NCBI RefSeq assembly: GCF_010020825.1
Contig: NZ_JAACJE010000001.1
Coordinates: 3,410,001-3,474,000 of the forward strand
Direction of reading: 5' to 3'
DNA: 64,000 nt
Source: Acidovorax sp. 210-6
GTDB lineage: Bacteria > Pseudomonadota > Gammaproteobacteria > Burkholderiales > Burkholderiaceae_C
Shown here: positions 11,365 to 19,707 of the stretch, in pieces
Position numbering within the stretch: the stretch's first letter is position 1
Layout of the letters: each line of letters begins with the position of its first letter
The notes under the pieces: generated by a model
The model's input: only the letters and a program-made list of their open reading frames with translations
The model's database searches: none
Told to the model about the DNA's origin: nothing
Made by a program: the position numbers and the translations under genes

Positions 11365-11636
11365 GCGAACCTCTGGTGCTGGTGGCTTCCTGGGCCGCGC
11401 TGGCCCACGCAAAACATTGTTTTTTGGCGATCGAGAAGCATTTTGTGACACCGAAGACGCTTTGACCAGGGGTTTTCCCGCCTTTCGAGGAAAGCAACGC
11501 CCCCATGTCGGGCTTGTGGGCATGCATGCGACACGTCAGCGCGCTGCCCTTGTGCGTGAAGCCCTGGGCATGCACAGGCACAATCAGCGGCTACCATCGC
11601 CGTTTCCACCGCCCTCCCCTGCGACGAACCTAGCCC

Positions 11637-12857
11637 ATGCCTGCTTTTTCCTTTGAAGCCCTGGACGATCAGGGCCTAACCCGCAAGGGCGTGCTCGAAG
11701 CGGACACCGCAAAAGCCGCGCGCAGCCAGTTGCGCGCGCAGGCGTTGGTGCCACTGACCGTGCAGGCGGTGGGAGAAGGCAGCGCCAGCGGCCCCGCGTC
11801 CAGCGCCTGGTTCACACGCCCGGTCTTCAACGCCACGGCGCTGGCCATCTGGACACGCCAGCTCGCAGGGCTGGTGTCCTCGGGCCTGCCGCTGGAGCGC
11901 GCATTGACGGCCCTGGCCGACGAAGCCGAGCATGAGGGCCAGCGCAATCTGGTGGCCGGGCTGCGCGCCGAGGTGAATGCAGGCTCCACCTTCGCGCGCG
12001 CGCTGCAGCAGCACCCGCGCGAGTTTTCCGACATTTACTGCGCCGTGATCAGCGCGGGGGAGCACAGTGGCCACCTGGCCCAGGTGCTGGAGCGCCTGGC
12101 CGATGACCTGGAGGAGCGCCAGGCGCTCAAGGCCAAGCTGCTGGGCGCAGCGCTGTACCCTGCCATCGTTACCGTGGTGGCTATCTTGATCGTGCTGTTT
12201 CTGGTCACCTACGTGGTACCGCAGGTGGCGGGGGTGTTTGCAGGCACCAAGCGCCAGCTCCCGATGCTGACCGTGGCCATGCTGGCCATCAGCGCGTTTG
12301 TGCGCAGCCATGGTCTGTGGATGGGCGGGCTGCTGGCACTGGGCCTGCTGGGCGGGCGCTGGGCGCTGCGCATGGACAGCGTGCGCACCCGCTTCGACGC
12401 TGCCGTACTGCGTCTGCCGCTGCTGGGCCGCCTGGCCCGAGGCTACAACGCGGCGCGCTTTGCCGGTACGCTGGCCATGCTGGCTGGCGCAGGGGTACCC
12501 ATCCTCAAGGCACTGCAGGCCGCTGCCGAAACGCTGAACAACCGCGCCCTGCGGGCCGACGCGCTCGACGCCCTCGTCATGGTGCGCGAAGGCGCTCCCC
12601 TGGCCTCCGCCCTGGCGCAGAAAAAACGTTTTCCCAGCCTGTTGCCCATGTTTGCGCGCCTCGGCGAGCAGACAGGTCAGTTGCCCGTGATGCTGCAACG
12701 TGCGGCCCAGCAGTTCTCGACCGAGGTCCAGCGCCGCTCCATGCAGCTGGCCACCTTGCTGGAACCCCTGCTGATCGTGACCATGGGCCTGGTGGTGCTG
12801 CTGATCGTGCTGGCAGTGCTGCAACCCATCATCGAACTCAACCAATTCATGAAGTAG
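11637..12857 (+). CDS. Type II secretion / type IV pilus assembly platform protein (GspF/PilC family), 406 aa
   Basis: Inner-membrane platform protein that couples the assembly ATPase to pseudopilus growth. The N-terminus MPAFSFEALDDQGLTRKG is typical of GspF. Two T2SSF domains follow (about 70-190 and 275-395), separated by membrane spans at YPAIVTVVAILIVLFLVTYVV and GLWMGGLLALGLLGG, with a last span LLIVTMGLVVLLIVLAVL. The repeated SAGEHSGHL and LGEQTGQLP motifs mark the two domains. No other secretion genes are in the window, so the rest of the machine must be encoded elsewhere. The next gene starts 8 bases after its stop. Confidence 0.93.
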   Translation: MPAFSFEALDDQGLTRKGVLEADTAKAARSQLRAQALVPLTVQAVGEGSASGPASSAWFTRPVFNATALAIWTRQLAGLVSSGLPLERALTALADEAEHEGQRNLVAGLRAEVNAGSTFARALQQHPREFSDIYCAVISAGEHSGHLAQVLERLADDLEERQALKAKLLGAALYPAIVTVVAILIVLFLVTYVVPQVAGVFAGTKRQLPMLTVAMLAISAFVRSHGLWMGGLLALGLLGGRWALRMDSVRTRFDAAVLRLPLLGRLARGYNAARFAGTLAMLAGAGVPILKALQAAAETLNNRALRADALDALVMVREGAPLASALAQKKRFPSLLPMFARLGEQTGQLPVMLQRAAQQFSTEVQRRSMQLATLLEPLLIVTMGLVVLLIVLAVLQPIIELNQFMK

Positions 12858-12865
12858 GCCCCACG

Positions 12866-13771
12866 ATGGCGCAGACCTTGGACGACAAGCTGGTGGTGGC
12901 GATTTCCTCGCGCGCCTTGTTTGATTTCGAGGAAGAAAACCGCCTGTTCGATCAGGGCGATGCACGGGCCTACATGCAGCTGCAACTGGAGCGGCTGGAC
13001 GCCCCCGCTGCGCCAGGCGTGGCTTTTTCGCTGGTACGCAAGCTGCTCGCCTTCAACACACCAGACCAGCAGCGGGTGGAGGTGGTGGTGCTGTCGCGCA
13101 ACGACCCCACCAGCGGCATGCGCGTGTTCCGCTCGGCGCGCGCCCATGGCCTGGCCAGCGTGCAGCGCGGCGTGTTCACCCAGGGGACGGCTCCCTTTCG
13201 CTACCTGCGCCCGCTGGGCGCACATCTGTTCCTGTCAGCCAACGGGGCCGATGTGGCCCAGGCCTTGGCCATGGGCTACCCAGCCGCCCAGGTGGCCACC
13301 CAGTCAGCCCAGGCCAGCGCCGCGCACCCGCACGAGGTGCGCATTGCCTTTGACGGCGACGCGGTGCTGTTTTCCGACGAGGCCGAGCGGGTGTTCCAGT
13401 CCGCCGGGCTGGATGCCTTTCAGGCGCACGAGCAGGAAAAAGCCCATCTGCCGCTGCCGCCGGGGCCGTTCAAGCCATTTTTGTCGGCCCTGCACCGCCT
13501 GCAACGCAGCAGCCCGGGCGAGATGCGCATCCGCACCGCGCTGGTCACGGCACGCAGCGCCCCGGCGCACGAGCGCGCCATCCAGACGCTGATGAGCTGG
13601 AACATTGCGGTGGATGAAGCCATGTTCCTGGGCGGGCTGCCCAAGGGCGAGTTTTTGCGCGAGTTCGAGCCCGATTTCTTCTTTGACGACCAGACCGGCC
13701 ATGTGCGCTCGGCCGCGCAGCATGTACCTGCAGGACATGTGAGCAGCGGCATCACCAATCCAACGGTCTGA
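12866..13771 (+). CDS. 5'-nucleotidase (cytosolic, HAD-like PF06189 family), 301 aa
   Basis: Expected to remove the phosphate from nucleoside 5'-monophosphates in the cytoplasm. Markers are RIAFDGDAVLFSDEAERVFQ, the aspartate motif of this family, with AHGLASVQRGVFTQG, PFKPFLSALHRLQ, RTALVTARSAPAHERAI and GGLPKGEFL. The length agrees with family members. It starts 8 bases after the GspF-like gene and is probably co-transcribed, though no functional link is apparent. The C-terminal tail after QHVPAGHVSSG is short and poorly conserved. Confidence 0.9.
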   Translation: MAQTLDDKLVVAISSRALFDFEEENRLFDQGDARAYMQLQLERLDAPAAPGVAFSLVRKLLAFNTPDQQRVEVVVLSRNDPTSGMRVFRSARAHGLASVQRGVFTQGTAPFRYLRPLGAHLFLSANGADVAQALAMGYPAAQVATQSAQASAAHPHEVRIAFDGDAVLFSDEAERVFQSAGLDAFQAHEQEKAHLPLPPGPFKPFLSALHRLQRSSPGEMRIRTALVTARSAPAHERAIQTLMSWNIAVDEAMFLGGLPKGEFLREFEPDFFFDDQTGHVRSAAQHVPAGHVSSGITNPTV

Positions 13772-13786
13772 TTATTAGGTCAAAAA

Positions 13787-13835
13787 TGCCTATATCGCCC
13801 GCTGAATAAGCGCGGAAAGCTACATTTTTTATAGC
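13787..13835 (-). repeat. 49 bp two-hairpin repeat, copy 2 (intergenic)
   Basis: On the minus strand it reads GCTATAAAAAATGTAGC, then a GCGC-rich second hairpin. It fills the gap between the nucleotidase stop and the convergent small gene. AT-rich loops and the palindromes could also work as a weak bidirectional terminator. Confidence 0.75.
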
Positions 13836-13849
13836 AGAACCACGACGGA

Positions 13850-14281
13850 CTACAAGCCCCCCGTGCGCTTGACCTTGGGATCGGAGTAGGTCAGCGGCTC
13901 GTTCTTGGCCTGGGGAGCCATGCGTTCCTGCAACGTGGCCTTGTTGACCTCCTGCGCCAACTCAATGGCGCTGCCGCTGGCGCGCCAGAGGGATTGCAGA
14001 TGTTCCAGCAACTGCTTGTAGAGCGGCTCCTTCGGGGGCTCGGGAGGCTCTTCCACCGTTTCCTTCTTCTGGACCATGGTCCAGTCGCGGTTGGGGGCGT
14101 CGGGATCGGAAGGTTTCTCGGGCGCCTTGACGACAGCCCCTTCACCCAGACGGTCCATGGACTCCACGGGGTTGGGGTTGTTGATGGGGCGTACAGGTAC
14201 CGCCCCGGAAGCTCCGGTGGAATACAGATCTGCGCCCTGGGGACGCCAGATCGGAGATCGGTCGACAGGTGGCAGTTGCAT
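13850..14281 (-). CDS. Hypothetical proline-rich soluble protein, 143 aa
   Basis: No family recognised. The start at 14281 (MQLPPVDRSPIW) is preceded by a purine-rich site (CAGAGG) and is preferred to the longer frame starting at 14326. The sequence has a disordered, Pro/Glu-rich middle (KKETVEEPPEPPKEPLY) and a helical segment KQLLEHLQSLWRASGSAIEL. There is no signal peptide or membrane span. Codon use is like its neighbours, so it is probably a real gene of unknown role. Confidence 0.65.
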   Translation of the reverse strand: MQLPPVDRSPIWRPQGADLYSTGASGAVPVRPINNPNPVESMDRLGEGAVVKAPEKPSDPDAPNRDWTMVQKKETVEEPPEPPKEPLYKQLLEHLQSLWRASGSAIELAQEVNKATLQERMAPQAKNEPLTYSDPKVKRTGGL

Positions 14282-14429
14282 GATGGGGCCTCTGGGAAAA
14301 GTTACACGACGGGGCTTTAACCCCATCTCGCGCCTCCATTTCGGCGAAAAGAAGGGGGAATTGAGGTCTTATTACCATTTGTAACAAATTGACCGTTACC
14401 TCCGCTACTACGCCAACCCACCAGCAGCG

Positions 14430-14915
14430 CTACAAAAACCGCTCCAGCAGCTTGCGCGAGGCTTTGTCCAGCGCGGTGGAGTCGGGAATGGCGTACTGCA
14501 CGCCCTCGGCACTGGCCACCAGCAGCTTGGTGCGCCCATGCAGGCGGCGGATGTCTTCCTCGCCCTTGAGGGTGAAGCGCGTAGGACCGCGATCGGTTTC
14601 TACCGACCAGGTGCTGGGCGTGGAGAAGCTAGACACCCCGCTGATTTTCACGATAGTGGGCACAAACTCGCGCACCGCCAGTTCTTCTTCGACCATGGCG
14701 CGGGCCGCTTCGGGCAGCGCATCGAAACGGTCGAGCCAGATCAGCTCATGCCCATCGGAACCCACGATCGAAAGCCCTTCCTGCGGCGCGGCCAGCGGAA
14801 AAGCCCGCACGGGCACCACGCCGCTGTGCACAGTGCCGTCAGGCAGGGTCAACACCAGGCGACCATGGGCGTCGCGGTGCAGCTGCAGGGAAATGGAAAC
14901 ATTGGGGTGTTGCAT
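14430..14915 (-). CDS. DUF1854 family protein, cyanophycin-associated, 161 aa
   Basis: Small cytoplasmic protein with the DUF1854 pattern: GVVPVRAFPLAAPQEGLSIV, GHELIWLDRFDAL, the ISGVSSFSTPSTWSVETDRG core and FTLKGEEDIRRL. Proteins of this family are commonly found next to cyanophycin synthetases and a dedicated ABC transporter, exactly as here; the molecular role is not established. It begins 9 bases after the stop of the ABC transporter gene, so the two form one operon. Confidence 0.88.
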   Translation of the reverse strand: MQHPNVSISLQLHRDAHGRLVLTLPDGTVHSGVVPVRAFPLAAPQEGLSIVGSDGHELIWLDRFDALPEAARAMVEEELAVREFVPTIVKISGVSSFSTPSTWSVETDRGPTRFTLKGEEDIRRLHGRTKLLVASAEGVQYAIPDSTALDKASRKLLERFL

Positions 14916-14924
14916 GGTGTTCTT

Positions 14925-17228
14925 TCATTGCCCGGCCGGGTGAGCGCTGTGCTGCAAGCTGCTGTCGATGACCACGCCAGCAGCCTGCGCGTCTTCTTCG
15001 GCGCGGCGCACCTGGGCCTGGTACAACCGCCAATAGGCACCTTGCTGCTCCATGAGTGCGTCGTGCGGGCCCACCTCGACGACCTCTCCGCGATCCATCA
15101 CCACCAGGCGGTCGGCCTTGCGCAGAGTGGACAGGCGGTGCGCAATGGCAATGGTGGTGCGGCCTTGTACCAGGTTGTCCAGCGCTTTCTGGATTTCCTT
15201 TTCGGTCTCGGTGTCCACGGCCGAGGTAGCCTCGTCCAGAATGAGGATGCGCGGGTCGATCAGCAGCGCCCTGGCAATGCTGATGCGCTGGCGCTCGCCG
15301 CCCGAGAGGCCCTGGCCGCGCTCGCCCACCAGCGAGTCGTAGCCATGCGGCAGGCGCAGGATGAACTCGTGCGCATGCGCTGCGCGTGCGGCCGCGATGA
15401 TTTCTTTGCGCGTGGCGTCCGGCTTGCCGTAGGCAATGTTCTCGGCAATCGTGCCAAAGAACAGGAAGGGTTCCTGGAGCACCAGCCCGATGTGGCGCCG
15501 GTAGTCGGCCACGGCAAAGCGGCGCAAATCGACGCCATCAACCTGGATCGAACCTTCGCTCACATCGTAGAAGCGACAGATCAGGTTGACCAGGGTGCTC
15601 TTGCCCGATCCGCTGTGCCCCACCAAGCCGATCATCTCGCCGGGGCGGATGTCCAGATCCAAATTGCGAATGACCGCACGGCTGCCGTAGCGAAAGCCTA
15701 CGCCGCGCATGGCGATGGCGCCCTGCACCTGTGCCAGCTTCACGGGCTGTGCCGGGTCGGGCACGTTGCTGACATGGTCCAGGATGTCAAAGATGCGCTT
15801 GGCCCCGGCCGCCGCTTTCTGCGTGACCGAGACAATGCGGCTCATCGAATCGAGCCGCCCATAAAAACGCCCGATATAGGCAATGAAGGCCGTGAGCACA
15901 CCGACCGTGATCTCACTGCGCGAGACCAGCCAAATGCCAAAGGCCCAGACCACCAGCAGTCCCATTTCGGTAAGCAGGGACACCGTGGGCGAAAACAGCG
16001 ACCAGGTGCGGTTGAGCTTGTCGTTCACCTCCAGGTTGTGCTGATTGGCATCGCGAAAGCGCTGGGCCTCCCGGCTCTCCTGCGCGAAGGCCTTGACCAC
16101 ACGGATACCCGGAATGGTGTCGGCCAACACGTTGGTCACCTCGCTCCAGACGCGGTCGATCTTCTCAAAGCCGGTGCGCAGGCGGTCGCGCACGGTGTGG
16201 ATCAGCCAGCCGATGAACGGCAGCGGCACCAGCGTCACCAGCGCCAGCGCGGGGTTGATGGAAAAAAGGATGACCGCTGTCATCACGATCATGAGCACGT
16301 CGGTCAGAAAGTCGAGCGCGTGCAGGGAGAGGAACACGTTGATGCGGTCGGTCTCCGAGCCAATGCGCGCCATGAGGTCGCCAGTGCGCTTGCCGCCAAA
16401 GTAGTCCAGCGACAGGCGCAGCAGGTGCTCATAGGTGGTGGTGCGCAGATCAGCGCCAATGCGCTCGGACACCAGCGCCAGGATGTAGGTGCGCGCCCAG
16501 CCCAGCCCCCAGGCCACGAGTGCAGAAGCCAGCAACCCGGACAGGTACAGCAGCACCAGCATGGGGTCGATCTTCTGGCCGTTCTGGAACGGGATCAGGA
16601 TCTCGTCCATCAGCGGAATCGTCAGGTACGGCGGCACCAGCGTTGCCGCCGTGGAGGCCAGTGTGAGCGCAAAGCCCGCCGCCAGTTGCCCACGGTAGGG
16701 GTGCGCGAACCGCCACAGGCGCAGCAGCACCCAGGTGGAGGGCTGCGGGGCCTGCGCACGCGCACAAGCGGGGCATTCTTCGCTGTCGGGGGGCAGTTCG
16801 GCGTTGCAGACGGGGCAGCGTGCTTCTTCCGGCACTGCACTCTGCGCACCTGCGGCGCTCTGGGCCACCTGCTCGAAGCGCTGAATCAGCAGCAGTGCCT
16901 GGGCCTGCGCCCCCAGCGTGAATCGCCACAACGCCAGGCGCTGCTGAGCGTCGTGCAGCTCCAGAGTGCCTACCCCAGCGTGGTCTCCCATGCGCAGCAC
17001 AAGGTGCGGAGCAATATCCCAGGTCTGCCAATCGTTCTGTCCGGGAGCCAGAGCCAGCAGGCGACGGGTTGTCACCACGATCACCCCCTCACCAAAGCGC
17101 AGCGCACCGTCAAGGTCAACCGCCAGCGCCGCCCGCACGTTCTCGTCGGAAGCGAGCATGGCCCGCAAACCCGCCCCAAAGGGGCCCTGAAAAACACCCG
17201 ATGTATCCAATGGATGGTGATGTTGCAT
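14925..17228 (-). CDS. Cyanophycin-associated ABC exporter with N-terminal zinc ribbon, 767 aa
   Basis: Fused half-transporter of the exporter type. The N-terminal 130 residues form a soluble beta-rich domain unlike ordinary exporters. A zinc ribbon with two CPxC knuckles (CPVCNAELPPDSEECPAC) follows near 138-155. Next come six membrane helices (about 165-470) and an ATPase domain with Walker A GHSGSGKST near 538, signature LSGGERQRIS near 643, Walker B ILILDEAT and the H-loop IAHRLST. The start at 17228 (MQHHHPLD) is chosen because the upstream frame lacks support. It diverges from cphA' (232 bases between starts). Substrate unknown; location suggests cyanophycin metabolism. Confidence 0.92.
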   Translation of the reverse strand: MQHHHPLDTSGVFQGPFGAGLRAMLASDENVRAALAVDLDGALRFGEGVIVVTTRRLLALAPGQNDWQTWDIAPHLVLRMGDHAGVGTLELHDAQQRLALWRFTLGAQAQALLLIQRFEQVAQSAAGAQSAVPEEARCPVCNAELPPDSEECPACARAQAPQPSTWVLLRLWRFAHPYRGQLAAGFALTLASTAATLVPPYLTIPLMDEILIPFQNGQKIDPMLVLLYLSGLLASALVAWGLGWARTYILALVSERIGADLRTTTYEHLLRLSLDYFGGKRTGDLMARIGSETDRINVFLSLHALDFLTDVLMIVMTAVILFSINPALALVTLVPLPFIGWLIHTVRDRLRTGFEKIDRVWSEVTNVLADTIPGIRVVKAFAQESREAQRFRDANQHNLEVNDKLNRTWSLFSPTVSLLTEMGLLVVWAFGIWLVSRSEITVGVLTAFIAYIGRFYGRLDSMSRIVSVTQKAAAGAKRIFDILDHVSNVPDPAQPVKLAQVQGAIAMRGVGFRYGSRAVIRNLDLDIRPGEMIGLVGHSGSGKSTLVNLICRFYDVSEGSIQVDGVDLRRFAVADYRRHIGLVLQEPFLFFGTIAENIAYGKPDATRKEIIAAARAAHAHEFILRLPHGYDSLVGERGQGLSGGERQRISIARALLIDPRILILDEATSAVDTETEKEIQKALDNLVQGRTTIAIAHRLSTLRKADRLVVMDRGEVVEVGPHDALMEQQGAYWRLYQAQVRRAEEDAQAAGVVIDSSLQHSAHPAGQ

Positions 17229-17460
17229 TGTGGTCTTGTAATTGCACCCCCGGGCCCTGCCTGTGTGAGCGCCCAGCGATATGGGAATTCTCTCCGAAGT
17301 ACCCCTACACGGCAGCAAGGCTGTCCGGGCATCTCGACTTAACGCCCCACCCCCTGCCGTGGCTGACATGCCTGTAACCATGGCAATCTGACGCACAATC
17401 CTGAAATCACCCTACCCTGGGTCTGAAATTCTCTCGTCCGGCAAACCACCCTTGCACCCC

Positions 17461-19668
17461 ATGGCGAAATTCAACGACATCCAACTACTGCGCATCAACT
17501 ACCTGCGCGGCCCCAACCTGTGGACTTACCGTCCGGTGCTCGAAGTCTGGCTGGACCTCGGCGCGCTCGAAGACCACCCTTCCCATCAGATCCCCGGTTT
17601 CAATGAGCGCCTGACCGCATGGCTGCCTGCGCTGATCGAGCACCACTGCGGCGTGGGTGAGCGCGGAGGCTTTCTGCAACGGCTGCAAGAGGGCACCTGG
17701 TGCGGTCATGTGCTGGAGCACATCGTCATTGAGCTGCTGAACCTCGCCGGCATGCCCACTGGCTTTGGCCAGACGCGCAGCACCTCGACACGCGGCGTGT
17801 ATCGCATGGTGTTTCGCGCACGCGACGAGCAAGTGGCCCGCGTGGCGCTGGCACAGGGCCACCGCCTGATCATGGCCGCCATCAACGATGAGCCTTTCGA
17901 CGTACAGGCCGCCGTGGCACGCGTGCGCACCGAGGTGGATGAACGCTACCTGGGCCCCAGCACGGCCTGCATCGTCACCGCCGCCACCGACCGGGGCATT
18001 CCGCACATCCGGTTGAACGACGGCAACCTGGTTCAACTGGGCTATGGAGCCGCCCAGCGCCGCATCTGGACCGCAGAGACGGAGCGCACCAGCGCTATCG
18101 CCGAGGGCATTGCCTCGGACAAGGATCTGACCAAGAGCCTGCTCAAATCCTGCGGGGTTCCCATTCCCGAGGGCCAGATCGTCAACAGTCCCGCCGAAGC
18201 CTGGGAGGCCGCGCAGGACATCGGCTTGCCCGTGGTCGTCAAACCCTCGGATGGCAACCATGGCAGGGGCGTGAGTCTGGACCTGCGCAAACAGGAAGAC
18301 ATCGAGGCCGCCTACCACGTGGCCTACCCCGAGGGCAGCGACGTGATGGTCGAGCGCTACATCCCCGGCGACGAACACCGCCTGCTGGTGGTGGACGGCA
18401 AGCTGGTAGCCGCCGCGCGGGGTGAGCTGGTCTGCATCACCGGCAACGGCCATTCCACGGTCACCGAACTGATTGAAACCCAGCTCAACTCGGACCCACG
18501 CCGCGGCTACGAGGAGGAATACCCCCTGGAAATCATCGACGTGGCCACCGACTCCAAGGTGCAGCTGGAACTCAAGCGCCAGGATCTGGATGCTCAGTCG
18601 GTGCCTGCAGCCGGCCGCGTGGTGGTGGTGCAGCGCAACGGCAACATGGCCGTGGACTGCACCGATGAGGTGCACCCCGAAGTAGCCCACATGGCGGCCT
18701 TGGCGGCCAAGGTGGTGGGACTGGACATTGCTGGCATCGACCTGGTGGCGCAGGACATCAGCAAGCCCCTGCAGGCGCAGGGCGGTGCCATCGTGGAGGT
18801 GAACGCCGGCCCCGGCCTGCTGATGCACCTCAAGCCCGCCGTGGGTGCGCCCCGCCCCGTGGGGCAGGCCATCGTGGAACACCTGTTCCCTGCCGAAGAA
18901 CACGACGACGCGGACCAACCCGCCGGGCGCATCCCCGTGGTGGGGGTGGCGGGTACGCAGAACACCACCTTGATTGCTCGCCTGGTGGCTTGGTTGCTGC
19001 ACCTGAGCGGAAAGCACACCGGGCTGGCGTGCCGCGAAGGCCTGTTCCTGGACCGCCGCCGCGTCGAATCCACCGACAGCACGCATTGGGAGCCCGCGTA
19101 TCGTCTGCTGATGAACAAGATGGTGCAGGCCGCCGTCATCGAAAACGACGCCCGCGTGATCCTGCGCGACGGTCTGGCCTACGACCGCTGCCAGGTCGGC
19201 GTGGTCACCGACATGCTGGGCGCAGAGGGCCTGGCCGAATTCGACGTGCACGAGCAGCCCCAGATGACCAAGGTCCTGCGCACCCAGGTCGATGTGGTGC
19301 TACCCAGCGGCGCGGCGGTACTCCATGCAGCCCATGCCCAGGTGGCCGAGCTGGCCCCGTTGTGCGATGGCGCCGTGGTGCTGTACGCGCAGGACGGCGG
19401 ACTCGATGTAATTGTCCAGCACCGCACACAGGACCAGGGCCGCGCGGTATTCATCAAGGGCGGACGTGTCGTGCTGACCACCGGCGGCAACGAGCAAGCC
19501 ATCGCCCCTTTGAGCGCACTGTGCTTTGGCCGCAGCGCCACGCCACCCGATACCGACGCCCTGCTGGCCGCCATAGCTGCCGCATGGGCGCTGGACATTG
19601 CCCCGGACCTCATCGTTGCGGGCATCAAGACCTTTGAACCCGATCAAGCTGCCGCCCAGGCTGCGTAG
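17461..19668 (+). CDS. cphA': Cyanophycin synthetase-like protein CphA' with degenerate Mur-ligase site, 735 aa
   Basis: Paralogue of the downstream cphA. The N-terminal domain and the ATP-grasp domain (VVVKPSDGNHGRGVSLD near 258; EVNAGPGLLMHLKP) are well kept. The Mur-ligase-like region is not: where CphA has GTNGKTT this protein has GTQNTTL near residue 498, so the lysine of the phosphate loop is gone. The C-terminal Mur domain (the DYGHNPDA region) is missing, giving 735 instead of about 860 residues. A tandem cphA'-cphA arrangement is known in other betaproteobacteria such as Cupriavidus. Probably catalytically partial or a modulating subunit. The ATG at 17461 is chosen over a TTG at 17452. 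Confidence 0.9.
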   Translation: MAKFNDIQLLRINYLRGPNLWTYRPVLEVWLDLGALEDHPSHQIPGFNERLTAWLPALIEHHCGVGERGGFLQRLQEGTWCGHVLEHIVIELLNLAGMPTGFGQTRSTSTRGVYRMVFRARDEQVARVALAQGHRLIMAAINDEPFDVQAAVARVRTEVDERYLGPSTACIVTAATDRGIPHIRLNDGNLVQLGYGAAQRRIWTAETERTSAIAEGIASDKDLTKSLLKSCGVPIPEGQIVNSPAEAWEAAQDIGLPVVVKPSDGNHGRGVSLDLRKQEDIEAAYHVAYPEGSDVMVERYIPGDEHRLLVVDGKLVAAARGELVCITGNGHSTVTELIETQLNSDPRRGYEEEYPLEIIDVATDSKVQLELKRQDLDAQSVPAAGRVVVVQRNGNMAVDCTDEVHPEVAHMAALAAKVVGLDIAGIDLVAQDISKPLQAQGGAIVEVNAGPGLLMHLKPAVGAPRPVGQAIVEHLFPAEEHDDADQPAGRIPVVGVAGTQNTTLIARLVAWLLHLSGKHTGLACREGLFLDRRRVESTDSTHWEPAYRLLMNKMVQAAVIENDARVILRDGLAYDRCQVGVVTDMLGAEGLAEFDVHEQPQMTKVLRTQVDVVLPSGAAVLHAAHAQVAELAPLCDGAVVLYAQDGGLDVIVQHRTQDQGRAVFIKGGRVVLTTGGNEQAIAPLSALCFGRSATPPDTDALLAAIAAAWALDIAPDLIVAGIKTFEPDQAAAQAA

Positions 19669-19707
19669 ACCGCCGACGCATTGGCAGAAAAAAAAGGAAA
19701 TATCCCC

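Noticed and set aside
14538-17342. Plus-strand open frame of 934 codons
   Set aside because: Fully antisense to the ABC exporter and DUF1854 genes, with the composition of a shadow frame and no motifs.
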